Under the pieces are notes generated by a model. That model had not been told where the DNA came from. It searched no databases and was given only the letters and a program-made list of their open reading frames with translations. Shown in pieces: positions 53,300 to 61,979 of a stretch of DNA of 64,000 nucleotides (positions are counted from its first letter, which is position 1; each line of letters begins with the position of its first letter). This DNA comes from Halalkalibacter alkaliphilus (lineage in GTDB: Bacteria; Bacillota; Bacilli; Bacillales; Bacillaceae_D). The position numbers and the translations under genes were made by a program. Location of the stretch: positions 158,131 through 222,130 of the forward strand of contig NZ_JAKRYL010000006.1 in NCBI RefSeq assembly GCF_023555415.1. The letters run 5' to 3'.

Positions 53300-54844
53300 T
53301 TAAAGTTGCTCAGACATTAATTTAGCTTGGGTGAATAGGAGAAGATAATCTGGACCTCCTGCCTTAGAATCCGTCCCTGACATGTTAAAACCTCCAAAAG
53401 GATGGTAACCAACGATCGCCCCCGTACAACCACGATTAAAATATAAATTTCCAACATGGAAATCTTCTTTTGCTTTTTCAATATGTGCTCGGTTATTCGA
53501 GATTACCGCCCCTGTTAATCCATAATCGGTATTATTGGCAATTTCTAAGGCATGATCGAAATCTGTTGCCTTACAAAAAGCCACAACTGGGCCAAAAATC
53601 TCCTCTTTCATTAAACGAGCATTTTCATTTACCCCTGCAAAAATCGTCGGTTCAATGAAATAACCTTTTGAATTATCACCTTTTCCTCCTGCAACTAATG
53701 TTCCTTCTTCCTTCCCAATCTCAATGTACTTCATTACTTTATCAAATGCTGCTTGATCATTAACAGGACCCATAAATGTTCTTTCTGCTGGATCTCCTAC
53801 TGTCAATTTTTTTGTTAATGCAATTGTTTTTCTTAACACTTCATCATATACATCTTGATGTATAACTGCTCTTGAACAAGCAGAGCATTTTTGGCCGGAA
53901 AACCCAAATGCTGATTTCACAATTGCTTCAGCAGCTAAATCAAGATCTGCTTGATTATCAACGATAATTGTATCTTTTCCCCCCATCTCAGCAACGACAC
54001 GTTTAAGCCAAATTTGCCCCTCATGTACTTTAGCTGCTCGCTCATATATACGAACTCCTACATCTCTAGAGCCAGTAAAACTAATAAATCTCGTTTTTGG
54101 ATGATCTACTAAATAATCTCCTACCTCACTGCCACTTCCAGGAATATAGTTAACTACTCCAGCAGGTAGACCGGCTTCTTCTAATACTTCAATAAATTTT
54201 GCAGCGACAACTGGTGTAGTACTGGCTGGCTTTAACAGAACTGTGTTTCCAGATACAAGAGCTGCTGAAGTCATCCCAGCCATGATCGCAAATGCAAAAT
54301 TCCAAGGAGAAATAACGACTCCAACTCCTAATGGAATATAGGCAAGTCGGTTGTTCTCAATTTTTCTACTTTCAATTGGATACCCTTTTGCAAGTTCAAT
54401 CATTTGACGACCATAATACTCTAAAAAGTCAATTGCTTCAGCCGTATCTGCATCTGCTTCATTCCATGGCTTTCCAGCTTCATAAACAAGGTATGCAGAG
54501 AATTCATGTTTGCGTCGTCTTACAATAGCAGCTGCTTTAAATAAAATATCTGCACGGACTTCAGGGTCCCATTTTTTCCACGTTTGAAACGTTTTATTTG
54601 CCACTTGCATTGCCTTTTCCGTTAATTCTTTATTAGCCTTTGATACTGTACCGACGACTTCAGATACATTAGATGGGTTTACTGATACAATCTTCTCCTC
54701 AGTTGAAACTTTCTCAGCTCCTATCACTAAACCGTAGTCTTTTCCAAGCTCATCTTTCACTTTTTTTAATGCTATTTCAAATTGTTTAACATTATCCTCA
54801 ATTGAAAAGTCTGTAAAAGGTTCATGTTTGTAAGGGACTGTCAT
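53300..54844 (-). CDS. rocA: 1-pyrroline-5-carboxylate dehydrogenase
   Basis: 514 residues, as for RocA. NAD-dependent oxidation of glutamate semialdehyde to glutamate. The catalytic Glu is in [13 protein letters not shown] and the Cys in [18 protein letters not shown] binds the cofactor. AAGGAG precedes the start. It is the common last step for arginine (RocF, RocD) and proline breakdown. No -24/-12 sigma-54 promoter was found in the 90 bases upstream, which agrees with the decay of the neighbouring RocR-like activator. Confidence 0.96.
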   Translation of the reverse strand: MTVPYKHEPFTDFSIEDNVKQFEIALKKVKDELGKDYGLVIGAEKVSTEEKIVSVNPSNVSEVVGTVSKANKELTEKAMQVANKTFQTWKKWDPEVRADILFKAAAIVRRRKHEFSAYLVYEAGKPWNEADADTAEAIDFLEYYGRQMIELAKGYPIESRKIENNRLAYIPLGVGVVISPWNFAFAIMAGMTSAALVSGNTVLLKPASTTPVVAAKFIEVLEEAGLPAGVVNYIPGSGSEVGDYLVDHPKTRFISFTGSRDVGVRIYERAAKVHEGQIWLKRVVAEMGGKDTIIVDNQADLDLAAEAIVKSAFGFSGQKCSACSRAVIHQDVYDEVLRKTIALTKKLTVGDPAERTFMGPVNDQAAFDKVMKYIEIGKEEGTLVAGGKGDNSKGYFIEPTIFAGVNENARLMKEEIFGPVVAFCKATDFDHALEIANNTDYGLTGAVISNNRAHIEKAKEDFHVGNLYFNRGCTGAIVGYHPFGGFNMSGTDSKAGGPDYLLLFTQAKLMSEQL

Positions 54845-54934
54845 AGAAATCGACTCCTTTTTCTTTTAAAATGATTCCTTACTTTCTAAAATACGAATAT
54901 TGCACATTATATTTAAACCTCAGCGTTAGAGGAT

Positions 54935-55391
54935 GGAAAAACTACTAAGAACGCGAAACAAACGTACTACAATAAGGACGGCAAAAAGATCACACCCCTC
55001 AATAATACGTAACCGGTACAACTAACGGTGAAATGGTCGGGCAATTGATACTGCTAGTGATATTACTAAGTATGAAAGTTTGTAAGAAAATGTTTTGAAA
55101 AATAGAGTAACGTGAGGGTCCATTTGAAGCAATTGGAAATAATTACATACGTAAAGAATCGTTTGTTATATTGTTGATGGAGTTCTACGAGCATTTTATC
55201 AATATAGTCGGCCTGGTAATGTAACAGAATTGGAGCACATCATTGAGGGATCGATGAATATTATCACCGATGAGGTAGCATCGATTAGTTTTTCATCTAC
55301 TCTTTCACTTCATCAACAAGCCCAATGTCATTTGAAGCTCCAGAGAATCAAACTAGAATTCATTATTATGCTGCTGAATACTACAAAATAA
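54935..55391 (+). pseudogene. rocR: Decayed RocR/NtrC-type sigma-54 activator
   Basis: Two pieces on the plus strand, divergent from rocA. The first (54,935-55,085) reads QTYYNKDGKKIT, then after frame changes TNGEMVG and IDTASDITKYESL, a typical PAS-domain end of RocR-like activators. The second (55,155-55,391) reads VLRAFYQYSRPGNVTELEHI, IEGSMNI and following, which is the WPGNVRELEH motif at the end of the AAA+ sigma-54 interaction domain, with Trp changed to Arg. Most of the AAA+ domain and the Fis-type HTH are missing. The gene is dead; adjacency to rocA supports the RocR identity. Confidence 0.7.
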
Positions 55392-55396
55392 ATAGC

Positions 55397-55478
55397 GTAA
55401 TACCCCACTAAATGGTAAAGGCGCTGAAAAAGTTCTGTTGTACTTTTTCAATGCCCTCCTATTGGAGTGGGGTATTAC
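55397..55478 (-). terminator. Nested hairpin after the oxidoreductase gene
   Basis: GTAATACCCCACT (55,397-55,409) and AGTGGGGTATTAC (55,466-55,478) form a 13-bp outer stem. An inner stem of TGAAAAAGT and ACTTTTTCA lies within. It starts 34 bp past the oxidoreductase stop and presumably ends that transcript; a T-run is lacking. Confidence 0.6.
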
Positions 55479-55511
55479 TATTTCTATGCACGGTTTAGCT
55501 AATCATTCATC

Positions 55512-56495
55512 CTACTTATCGGCTGGATAGATAACACCCATCTGTCTTCTTGCCTTTTCTAAAATTGTTGCAGTAATGATTGAGCTTTTGTGAGAATTAA
55601 CGGTCGATTCAAAAGCTTTATTTTGAACTAAATAAATAAACTCCTTTGCTTCATAGTACATCGAATGTTGATCTTGTTTTACGGTAATGTCTTCTTCGGA
55701 ACCGTCTTTGTATTTTATTGTAACCTTCTCCGGCGTATGAATTTTGTCAATAATGATACTTCCATTCTCACCTTGAATTTCAGAAGGAATATAGGAATTA
55801 GTGATTTTAGAGTAAGTGATAACCGCATCCATTTCATCGTATTGTAGTAAAAGACTCCCTTGACCATCTACACCTGATTCGAGCATATAACATTGGCCAT
55901 TAATTGAATGTGGTTCTCCAAATAAAACCACAAGAGGATAAACAGCATACACGCCAATATCCATAAGAGAACCGTTCGAAAAAACAGGATTGAAGGCATT
56001 TAATACTTCCCCCTGCTTATAACGATCATAGCGTGACGAGTATTGACAGTAACTAGCGACATACCTTCGAACTGTTCCAATTTTATGCAAGTGTTCCTTA
56101 ATGGTTAAAAAATTAGGCAGCAGTGTTGTTTTTAATGCTTCCATTAATACAACGTGATGATCCTTTGCGCATTGTACCATCTCTTTTACTTCTGCTGTGT
56201 TTGAAGCAAGAGGTTTCTCACATAAAACATGCTTTCCATTCTCCATCATGAGAATCGCCTGACTAGCATGAAATGAATTGGGACTGGCTATATAGACGGC
56301 ATCAAATTGATTACTACTAGCCAACTCTTGTAAATTTGTATATATGTTTTCCACATTAAACTTTCTAGCAAATTGGTTAGCACGATCTTCTGTTCTTGAA
56401 TAGACGGCAGTCAGAGCAAATCCATCAATGTTCTTTGCAGCCTCAATAAAACTTTCGGTAATCCAATTTGTTCCTATCACGGCAAAACGGACCAT
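55512..56495 (-). CDS. Gfo/Idh/MocA family NAD(P)-dependent oxidoreductase
   Basis: 327 residues. N-terminal Rossmann domain (VRFAVIGTNWITESFIEAA, then VYSRTEDRANQFARKF) with the family EKPLA motif in HVLCEKPLASN supplying the catalytic Lys. The C-terminal domain is the mixed beta-sheet dimer domain. Members oxidise sugars, inositols or related polyols. Nothing in the neighbourhood reveals the substrate. Confidence 0.92.
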   Translation of the reverse strand: MVRFAVIGTNWITESFIEAAKNIDGFALTAVYSRTEDRANQFARKFNVENIYTNLQELASSNQFDAVYIASPNSFHASQAILMMENGKHVLCEKPLASNTAEVKEMVQCAKDHHVVLMEALKTTLLPNFLTIKEHLHKIGTVRRYVASYCQYSSRYDRYKQGEVLNAFNPVFSNGSLMDIGVYAVYPLVVLFGEPHSINGQCYMLESGVDGQGSLLLQYDEMDAVITYSKITNSYIPSEIQGENGSIIIDKIHTPEKVTIKYKDGSEEDITVKQDQHSMYYEAKEFIYLVQNKAFESTVNSHKSSIITATILEKARRQMGVIYPADK

Positions 56496-56520
56496 AAAGA
56501 CCCTCCTATTTATTATACTT

Positions 56521-58770
56521 CTAGGTTTGACATAATTCTTTTTTAGACTTAATTGGAATCACAATCGTCATGGTTGTTCCTATATTTGGTTTACTGTTGA
56601 TCAATAATTCTCCTTCGTGAGACTCAATGATCTTTTTGCTTACCATTAAACCAAGCCCGGTTCCTTTTTCTTTTAACGAATAAAATGGTTCACCTAACTT
56701 TGGAATCAATTCGTCTGGAATTCCTACTCCTTCATCGGTTATAGCTATGGAAATATTATTCCCGTATATAGCTAATTCTGTTGTGATAACCCCGCCACTC
56801 GGCATAGCCTCCATAGCATTTTTATAAATGTTGATCAGCACTTGTCTTAGCTGATGTTTATCACAGTAGACCTCGGCTAACTTGCCATGTACAACCGTTT
56901 TCATTTCGGTGTTATTTAAGATTGATTGCGGCTGTAGAAACTTGATAACACTCTCTGTCATTATCTGTAAGTCTTCCATTTCATATTTAGTAGCTTGAGG
57001 CTTTGCAACAACCATAAATTCGTTCGTGATCATCTCGAGTCGGTCTATTTCATTGAGCATGATTGTAATATATTCTTGATTTTTTTCCTTAGCTTCAAGG
57101 CCAATTAATTGTAGAAACCCTTTAACAGTTGTCAGTGGGTTGCGAATTTCATGTGCAAAGCCCGCTGCAAGTTCTCCTACAACAGAAAGCTTTTCTGTTC
57201 TTCGAAGTAATTCCTCAGTCTTTATTAATTTTGTAATATCTACAACTGTACCAAGCACTTCAATAACTTTTCCATTAGCGTAAATTGGCTTTAATGAAGC
57301 AAGAAAAATTGAACCTTTCGAATCTTCAAATTGGAATTCAACTTCTTCTCCTTGCCATGCTCGCTCATTATTTACATCTATAAGACTCCTATCGTTCCCT
57401 TTGTACGTTTTCTCGACAGGTTTCCCAACAACCTTTTCTGGAGACATTCCTTCTTCATAAAGTAGTTTTCCATCCATTAATGTATAAACAAAGGTGTCCT
57501 GAACTTTTTTGAATTTGAAGATTAACCCTTGATATTGCTCTATGATTTCCTGCAATTCTTTTTTTGTTTGTTTAAGTTCCTCTTCTGCTTTAGTTTGTTC
57601 AGAAATGTCACGAAAAATAGCAGCACATATTACAATCCCCCCCTTACTAATCATGGGAGACACGGTCATACTAACATCAATTAGACTTTTATCTTGACGT
57701 TGACGAACTGTTTTAAAATTAACGATTGAATGCCCCTGCTCTAATTGACGAATTAATTGAGAAAACTCTTTGCGACGATCAGAAGGAATCAGGCAATTAG
57801 CAGATAAAGGCTTTGCACTATCATATCCAAACATCTTCGTAAAAGCTGCGTTCCTACGTAGGATACTTTTGTCTTTCAAATTATAAATAAAGATTGCATC
57901 TTCAGTATTCTTAAATAGAAGCTCTAGCTCACTTTCTATATCTACTAATTTATCCTCTGCTTCTTTTTTATTTAGAAGAGGGACCTGAATCGTAAAGTAA
58001 TAGAAAGCTTTCATAATAAAATAGAAGCCGGTTACCTTGAATAATTGCCCTACAACAAACGTTACATCGTGAACCGTTGCAAAAATGGTAACGGTTAACC
58101 CACTAAGAATAAGAAAATAACAAGCTGTTATTAAGTTTAAATAAAATTGATCTCTGCTCTTAGTATAATTTTTCCATAGAATAATAATAGCCACCAAATG
58201 TAAAAAAGCAATAAAGTACTCTAGTCCCGTTTTTAATACAGTCGGTCCAGTCTCAAGGAGTAACAGTGGGAATGCAGAAATATTAGCAATAATAAAAAAC
58301 GACATAAAAACCACATATGCACTAAAAACAACTAACCAACTATTTCTTTCATACTTAGTAGTGATTTTAGTTTCTAAGCTTAATAAGAAAACAACTAGCA
58401 CTAAAACAATAGCTACTTTTAATCGAGCCACTATCGAAAACCAGACCGTTGTTTGAGCATTGGAAGCAATGGAAAACGGCATACCTGTATATGAGAATGT
58501 ATGTAAAACATCAAATATTCCGACTGCAAGAAATGTAAGAGAAACGACAAATAAAAACCTTGACTTAACCAAAGGGAATGTTAACCAACCATAAATAAAT
58601 ATTGAGAGTGATATTACAATACTAGCTAGTTCAAGAAGTGTATGAACTGGTAAATGGTCGGTAAGATAATACTCATTCGTTGGAATAGTCTGAAAGAAAA
58701 CTATAAAAAACAATAATAATCCTATCATACCTAAAGCTATAGATTTTTTTTCTACTTTGTTAATTTTCAT
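56521..58770 (-). CDS. Membrane sensor histidine kinase, MASE3-PAS-PAS-HisKA-HATPase
   Basis: 749 residues. The N-terminal 260 residues hold seven to eight membrane helices with the MASE3-type segments HTLLELASIVIS and GIFDVLHTFSYTGMP. Two PAS domains follow (about 280-400 and 410-520, ending in the DIS/DIT boxes). The H-box is AGFAHEIRNPLTTVKGFLQL, with N, G1 (DEGVGIP) and G2 (GTGLGL) boxes complete. No response regulator is adjacent, so it is an orphan kinase. The HisKA sequence resembles the Bacillus sporulation kinases (KinA-E type), which makes input to the Spo0 phosphorelay plausible. The ligand is unknown. Confidence 0.9.
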   Translation of the reverse strand: MKINKVEKKSIALGMIGLLLFFIVFFQTIPTNEYYLTDHLPVHTLLELASIVISLSIFIYGWLTFPLVKSRFLFVVSLTFLAVGIFDVLHTFSYTGMPFSIASNAQTTVWFSIVARLKVAIVLVLVVFLLSLETKITTKYERNSWLVVFSAYVVFMSFFIIANISAFPLLLLETGPTVLKTGLEYFIAFLHLVAIIILWKNYTKSRDQFYLNLITACYFLILSGLTVTIFATVHDVTFVVGQLFKVTGFYFIMKAFYYFTIQVPLLNKKEAEDKLVDIESELELLFKNTEDAIFIYNLKDKSILRRNAAFTKMFGYDSAKPLSANCLIPSDRRKEFSQLIRQLEQGHSIVNFKTVRQRQDKSLIDVSMTVSPMISKGGIVICAAIFRDISEQTKAEEELKQTKKELQEIIEQYQGLIFKFKKVQDTFVYTLMDGKLLYEEGMSPEKVVGKPVEKTYKGNDRSLIDVNNERAWQGEEVEFQFEDSKGSIFLASLKPIYANGKVIEVLGTVVDITKLIKTEELLRRTEKLSVVGELAAGFAHEIRNPLTTVKGFLQLIGLEAKEKNQEYITIMLNEIDRLEMITNEFMVVAKPQATKYEMEDLQIMTESVIKFLQPQSILNNTEMKTVVHGKLAEVYCDKHQLRQVLINIYKNAMEAMPSGGVITTELAIYGNNISIAITDEGVGIPDELIPKLGEPFYSLKEKGTGLGLMVSKKIIESHEGELLINSKPNIGTTMTIVIPIKSKKELCQT

Positions 58771-59033
58771 GCATTCACCTCCATAACGAATAACCTCATT
58801 TCGTTATTATAGCATTATTACCACTTTTTTTATTATCTCCTAATTTAATAGAAACATTAAAAATTCAAAGGAATACGACCAACCAATTTGATCGTGAAAA
58901 AAACAGCCTTTATTTTTGCTGGGCTGCAGTGATCACCTAGCGCAGGTCTAGGGACACCAACATTAGAAGCTATTCAGCAAAATGTTCCACTCCAATAGCT
59001 CCACCATAGACTATTTACTGTATTCACAACAAA
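58771..59033. other. Intergenic stretch, possible gene debris
   Basis: Between the kinase and the yhbH terminator. A short open segment reading SPSAGLGTPTLEAIQQNVPLQ (about 58,935-59,000) looks protein-like but is too short to assign. No other feature seen. Confidence 0.35.
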
Positions 59034-59077
59034 GAGGCTGTCACAAAAGTCCGTTCTTTGACTTTTGTGACAGCCTC
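59034..59077 (-). terminator. Terminator of yhbH
   Basis: GAGGCTGTCACAAAAGTC (59,034-59,051) and GACTTTTGTGACAGCCTC (59,060-59,077), perfect 18-bp stem with an 8-base loop, 17 bp after the yhbH stop. Confidence 0.8.
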
Positions 59078-59093
59078 GCTTTAGGTTATTCAC

Positions 59094-60266
59094 TTACGCC
59101 ATTGCTTCTTCTTCCTCTTTCTTAAAAAATGTCTTCATTGCGTGATAGACATCCCCTTTTTCCTTAAGGATATAGTGACGGAAGCGAATGTCGTCGATGT
59201 TTTTGTATGCACTCATGAGTGTTGAGTGACGGCTATATTGATTTACTTCTCCGTATCCAAACATACTAGAGACATCCATTAATTTCTCAACAAGCTTCAA
59301 GCAACGTGCATTGTCAGAAGTAAGGTTGTCACCATCAGAGAAATGGAACGGATAAATATTGTAACGTTTTGGATCATATTTGCTATCGATCACTTCTAAA
59401 GCTTTGCGATAGGCTGAAGAACAAATCGTTCCACCACTCTCACCTTTTGAAAAGAAGTCCTCTTCAGAAACAACTTTCGCTTCTGTATGGTGGGCGATAA
59501 ATTCAATATCGACCGTTTCATATTTGGTTCTTAAGAAACGAGTCATCCAAAAGAAAAAGCTTCGTGCCATATACTTCTCCCAACGTCCCATAGAACCACT
59601 CGTGTCCATCATCGCAATGACAACTGCTTTCGACTCTGGTTTTGTTACTTCATTCCATGTTTTAAAACGAAGATCTTCATTATAAATTGGGTTCAAACCT
59701 GGTCTGCCTTCAAGAGCATTTCTTTTGATAGCCGAAAGAATCGTACGGCGCTTATCGATATTCCCCATTAATCCTTTTTTGCGAATATCATTGAAATCAA
59801 TGTCTTCAATTAGAATCTCATCTTCCTCTTTCTTCTGTAAGTTAGGTAATTCTAGTTCTGAAAAAAGCATTTCCTGTAATTCCATAATTGAAACTTCTGC
59901 CTCAGAGTAATCTTCCCCAGCTTGATCACCAGGTCCTCTTCCTTTTCCTGGCCCTTGTTGTTTTTGGGCATTTGGATCTCTCGCTACCACATCGCCTACT
60001 TTACTATCTCCTTCTCCCTGACCAACATGTTTATTTTTATCATAGTTATAACGAATTTTGTATTCATCGAGAGAACGGATTGGAATACGAATCACATCTC
60101 GACCATTAGACATGACAATATTTTCTTCACTTACAAGATCAGGTAAGTTCTTTTTGATCGCTTCTTGTACTTTTTCCTGATGGCGTCTTTGGTCTTGATA
60201 GCCTTTTCGATGAAGAGACCAGTTTTCTTGTGACACGACAAATTGACGTTGATTATTTTTCGTCAT
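59094..60266 (-). CDS. yhbH: Sporulation protein YhbH (DUF444)
   Basis: 390 residues. The protein has a von Willebrand A-like domain with the MIDAS motif DTSGSMG (around residues 220-226), preceded by a glycine/glutamine-rich linker ([19 protein letters not shown]). It belongs to the family of E. coli YeaH, which acts with the PrkA/YeaG kinase and SpoVR/YcgB. AGGAGGGG precedes the start. A signal-peptidase gene and an 877-bp gap lie between it and prkA, so the usual tight prkA-yhbH pairing is loosened here. Confidence 0.95.
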   Translation of the reverse strand: MTKNNQRQFVVSQENWSLHRKGYQDQRRHQEKVQEAIKKNLPDLVSEENIVMSNGRDVIRIPIRSLDEYKIRYNYDKNKHVGQGEGDSKVGDVVARDPNAQKQQGPGKGRGPGDQAGEDYSEAEVSIMELQEMLFSELELPNLQKKEEDEILIEDIDFNDIRKKGLMGNIDKRRTILSAIKRNALEGRPGLNPIYNEDLRFKTWNEVTKPESKAVVIAMMDTSGSMGRWEKYMARSFFFWMTRFLRTKYETVDIEFIAHHTEAKVVSEEDFFSKGESGGTICSSAYRKALEVIDSKYDPKRYNIYPFHFSDGDNLTSDNARCLKLVEKLMDVSSMFGYGEVNQYSRHSTLMSAYKNIDDIRFRHYILKEKGDVYHAMKTFFKKEEEEAMA

Positions 60267-61040
60267 GTGATTCCCCTCCTTTTTTATTCTTATAACTTCA
60301 TTCCTGTTTCACAAAACGATTTTTTGTTTTCACACTTTCCTATGCCTTTGCATACTATGGTCTCGAGTCGCATTAGATAACAAAGCCTTTAATAAAATGG
60401 CTTACTTTATCCTATGCAGACAGGGGAGAGAGTTGCTAATAAATTCTGACAAATCTTCTAATTTCGAAATTGGACAAGCAAAAAATAGGTATATATCTAC
60501 TGCCAACAAGCGGAGTGAGTAGTCTTAAATGTTCACTGCTCTATGGCTTCATCTTCATATCGAAATTTGTTTAATAATTTAACTACCTCCCCAAAAATGA
60601 TTAAACTAAAGCCACGCTTTTACTAACACAAGCAAACACATCCACATTTTGGATATTTAAGGACTAAAGCATATAATGCCATATATAAAAAGTCCTTCAT
60701 CGCACTGATGAAAGACCAAATGAGTTTCATTCAATTACAAACAGGTCATCATCACACTCATGATTGACAAAATGAGTTCAGATACTATACAAAATGGCCT
60801 TCATGACTAGAAGATATCTACGAGCCATAAGCTCCATAGTTCAATTGCTGCGATAAGTATGGTATTCTCCTCTTTTATTAAAAGCAACTTTCGTAAAGAT
60901 TGTTGCAGTTTTTTCTCGTATCCATCCATGCAGCGCAAAATTAGCGCTGCACCACAGAGAATGAAGATAGTTAGGAAGTGGCAATACTGATACTGACCTT
61001 AATCCAGTCAGTGCTAATCTATAGACTTATTAGACGTATA
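60267..61040. other. Long intergenic region with small hairpins
   Basis: No supported gene on either strand. It has two tandem-like hairpins 53 bp apart (60,692-60,716 with GTC.TTCATC/GATGAA.GAC, and 60,745-60,769 with GTC.TCAT/ATGA.GAC), each followed by a copy of AAATGAGTT. A GC-rich hairpin GCAGCGC/GCGCTGC lies at 60,931-60,951. It includes the upstream region of yhbH. Confidence 0.45.
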
Positions 61041-61076
61041 AAAGGAGCCCAATTCATTTGAATTGAACTCCTTTTT
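61041..61076 (-). terminator. Terminator of the signal peptidase gene
   Basis: AAAGGAGCCCAATTCA (61,041-61,056) opposite TGAATTGAACTCCTTT. On the minus-strand RNA the two non-Watson-Crick positions become G-U pairs, so the stem is complete in that direction; a T-run follows. Confidence 0.7.
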
Positions 61077-61143
61077 TATTTCATGATTTTAATTGAATCG
61101 CTTAAAATCAAGAGGGCTGGTTCCTTTTTGGATACTATATATA

Positions 61144-61680
61144 TTATCTCATTAACCCAAATTCTTTTATAGGCCAAAAACGCCAATCGACTTTTCCAAC
61201 AATTTGATCTGTTGCAATAAACCCTAGGCGACGACTGTCCAAACTATTTGGCCGATTATCTCCTAGAACAAAAACATGACCTTCTGGAACAACGTCAGAA
61301 ACAGCAAAATCATTTGTATATGATCCCCATTTATGCTCTGCCACTCTTTGCTTTAAAAACGGCTCATCGATAGGTTCAGCATTAATGTAGAGCACATCGT
61401 CTTGATAAGATATGATATCTCCTGGCAGGCCAATTACTCGTTTTATATAATCCTCATTTTCATTAGCGTGAAATACGATGAGATCAAAACGCTCAGGCTC
61501 TGTAAATCCATAACCAATTTTGTTAACAATAAACCTCTCACCATCAAAGACACTTGGAGACATCGACTCTCCTTGTACTTCATAGCTTGTAAAGACAAAT
61601 GTTCGGATTAAAATTGCAAAAACAATTGCTATGAAAAATGCTTTTCCCCATTCCAGCCACTCATTAGTTCTAGTTTCCAC
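61144..61680 (-). CDS. Type I signal peptidase
   Basis: 178 residues, the short single-anchor SipS/SipT form. An N-terminal membrane helix (about residues 12-30) precedes the catalytic Ser in GESMSPSV and Lys in YIKRVIGLPGD; GHVFVLGDNRPNSLDSR is box E. It removes signal peptides on the outer face of the membrane. It lies between prkA and yhbH on the same strand but with long gaps and terminators either side, so it is probably its own unit. Confidence 0.95.
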   Translation of the reverse strand: METRTNEWLEWGKAFFIAIVFAILIRTFVFTSYEVQGESMSPSVFDGERFIVNKIGYGFTEPERFDLIVFHANENEDYIKRVIGLPGDIISYQDDVLYINAEPIDEPFLKQRVAEHKWGSYTNDFAVSDVVPEGHVFVLGDNRPNSLDSRRLGFIATDQIVGKVDWRFWPIKEFGLMR

Positions 61681-61861
61681 ATTATTTCCTCCGCCCAGCT
61701 CTTTTCTTCAATTTACCAAAGATTTGCCACCGCTACAAGTTAAAGTCTGCACCAAATTTATTAGAAAAGAAGCTTGCACAGTATGGGAAGTTCTGAAAAA
61801 GCATTGCTTTACCTTTTAGTTATTCTCTTGCAATGTCTAAAGCCGTTGCATCCATAAAAAA

Positions 61862-61967
61862 GGGGGCGTCTCAAAAGTCTGTTTTTGACCTTTGAGACCC
61901 CCCAAGGGTGGAGCCAGTAATAATAAGTAGAAACACTGAAAAAGGTCAATTTGACCTCTTTCAGTGT
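61862..61967. repeat. Double-hairpin segment downstream of prkA
   Basis: The first hairpin pairs GGGGGCGTCTCAAAAGTC (from 61,862) with GACCTTTGAGACCCCCC, with one bulge and one mismatch. The second pairs ACACTGAAAAAGGTCAA (from 61,933) with the complement ending at 61,967 and, 13 bp from the prkA stop, is probably its terminator. The linker has GTGGAGCCA, which also occurs in the element at 52.1 kb. Confidence 0.65.
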
Positions 61968-61979
61968 CTTAAATCTCTA

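Noticed and set aside
54845..54930. Sigma-54 promoter before rocA
   Set aside because: No TGGCAC-N5-TTGCA-like element could be found on the minus strand in this stretch.
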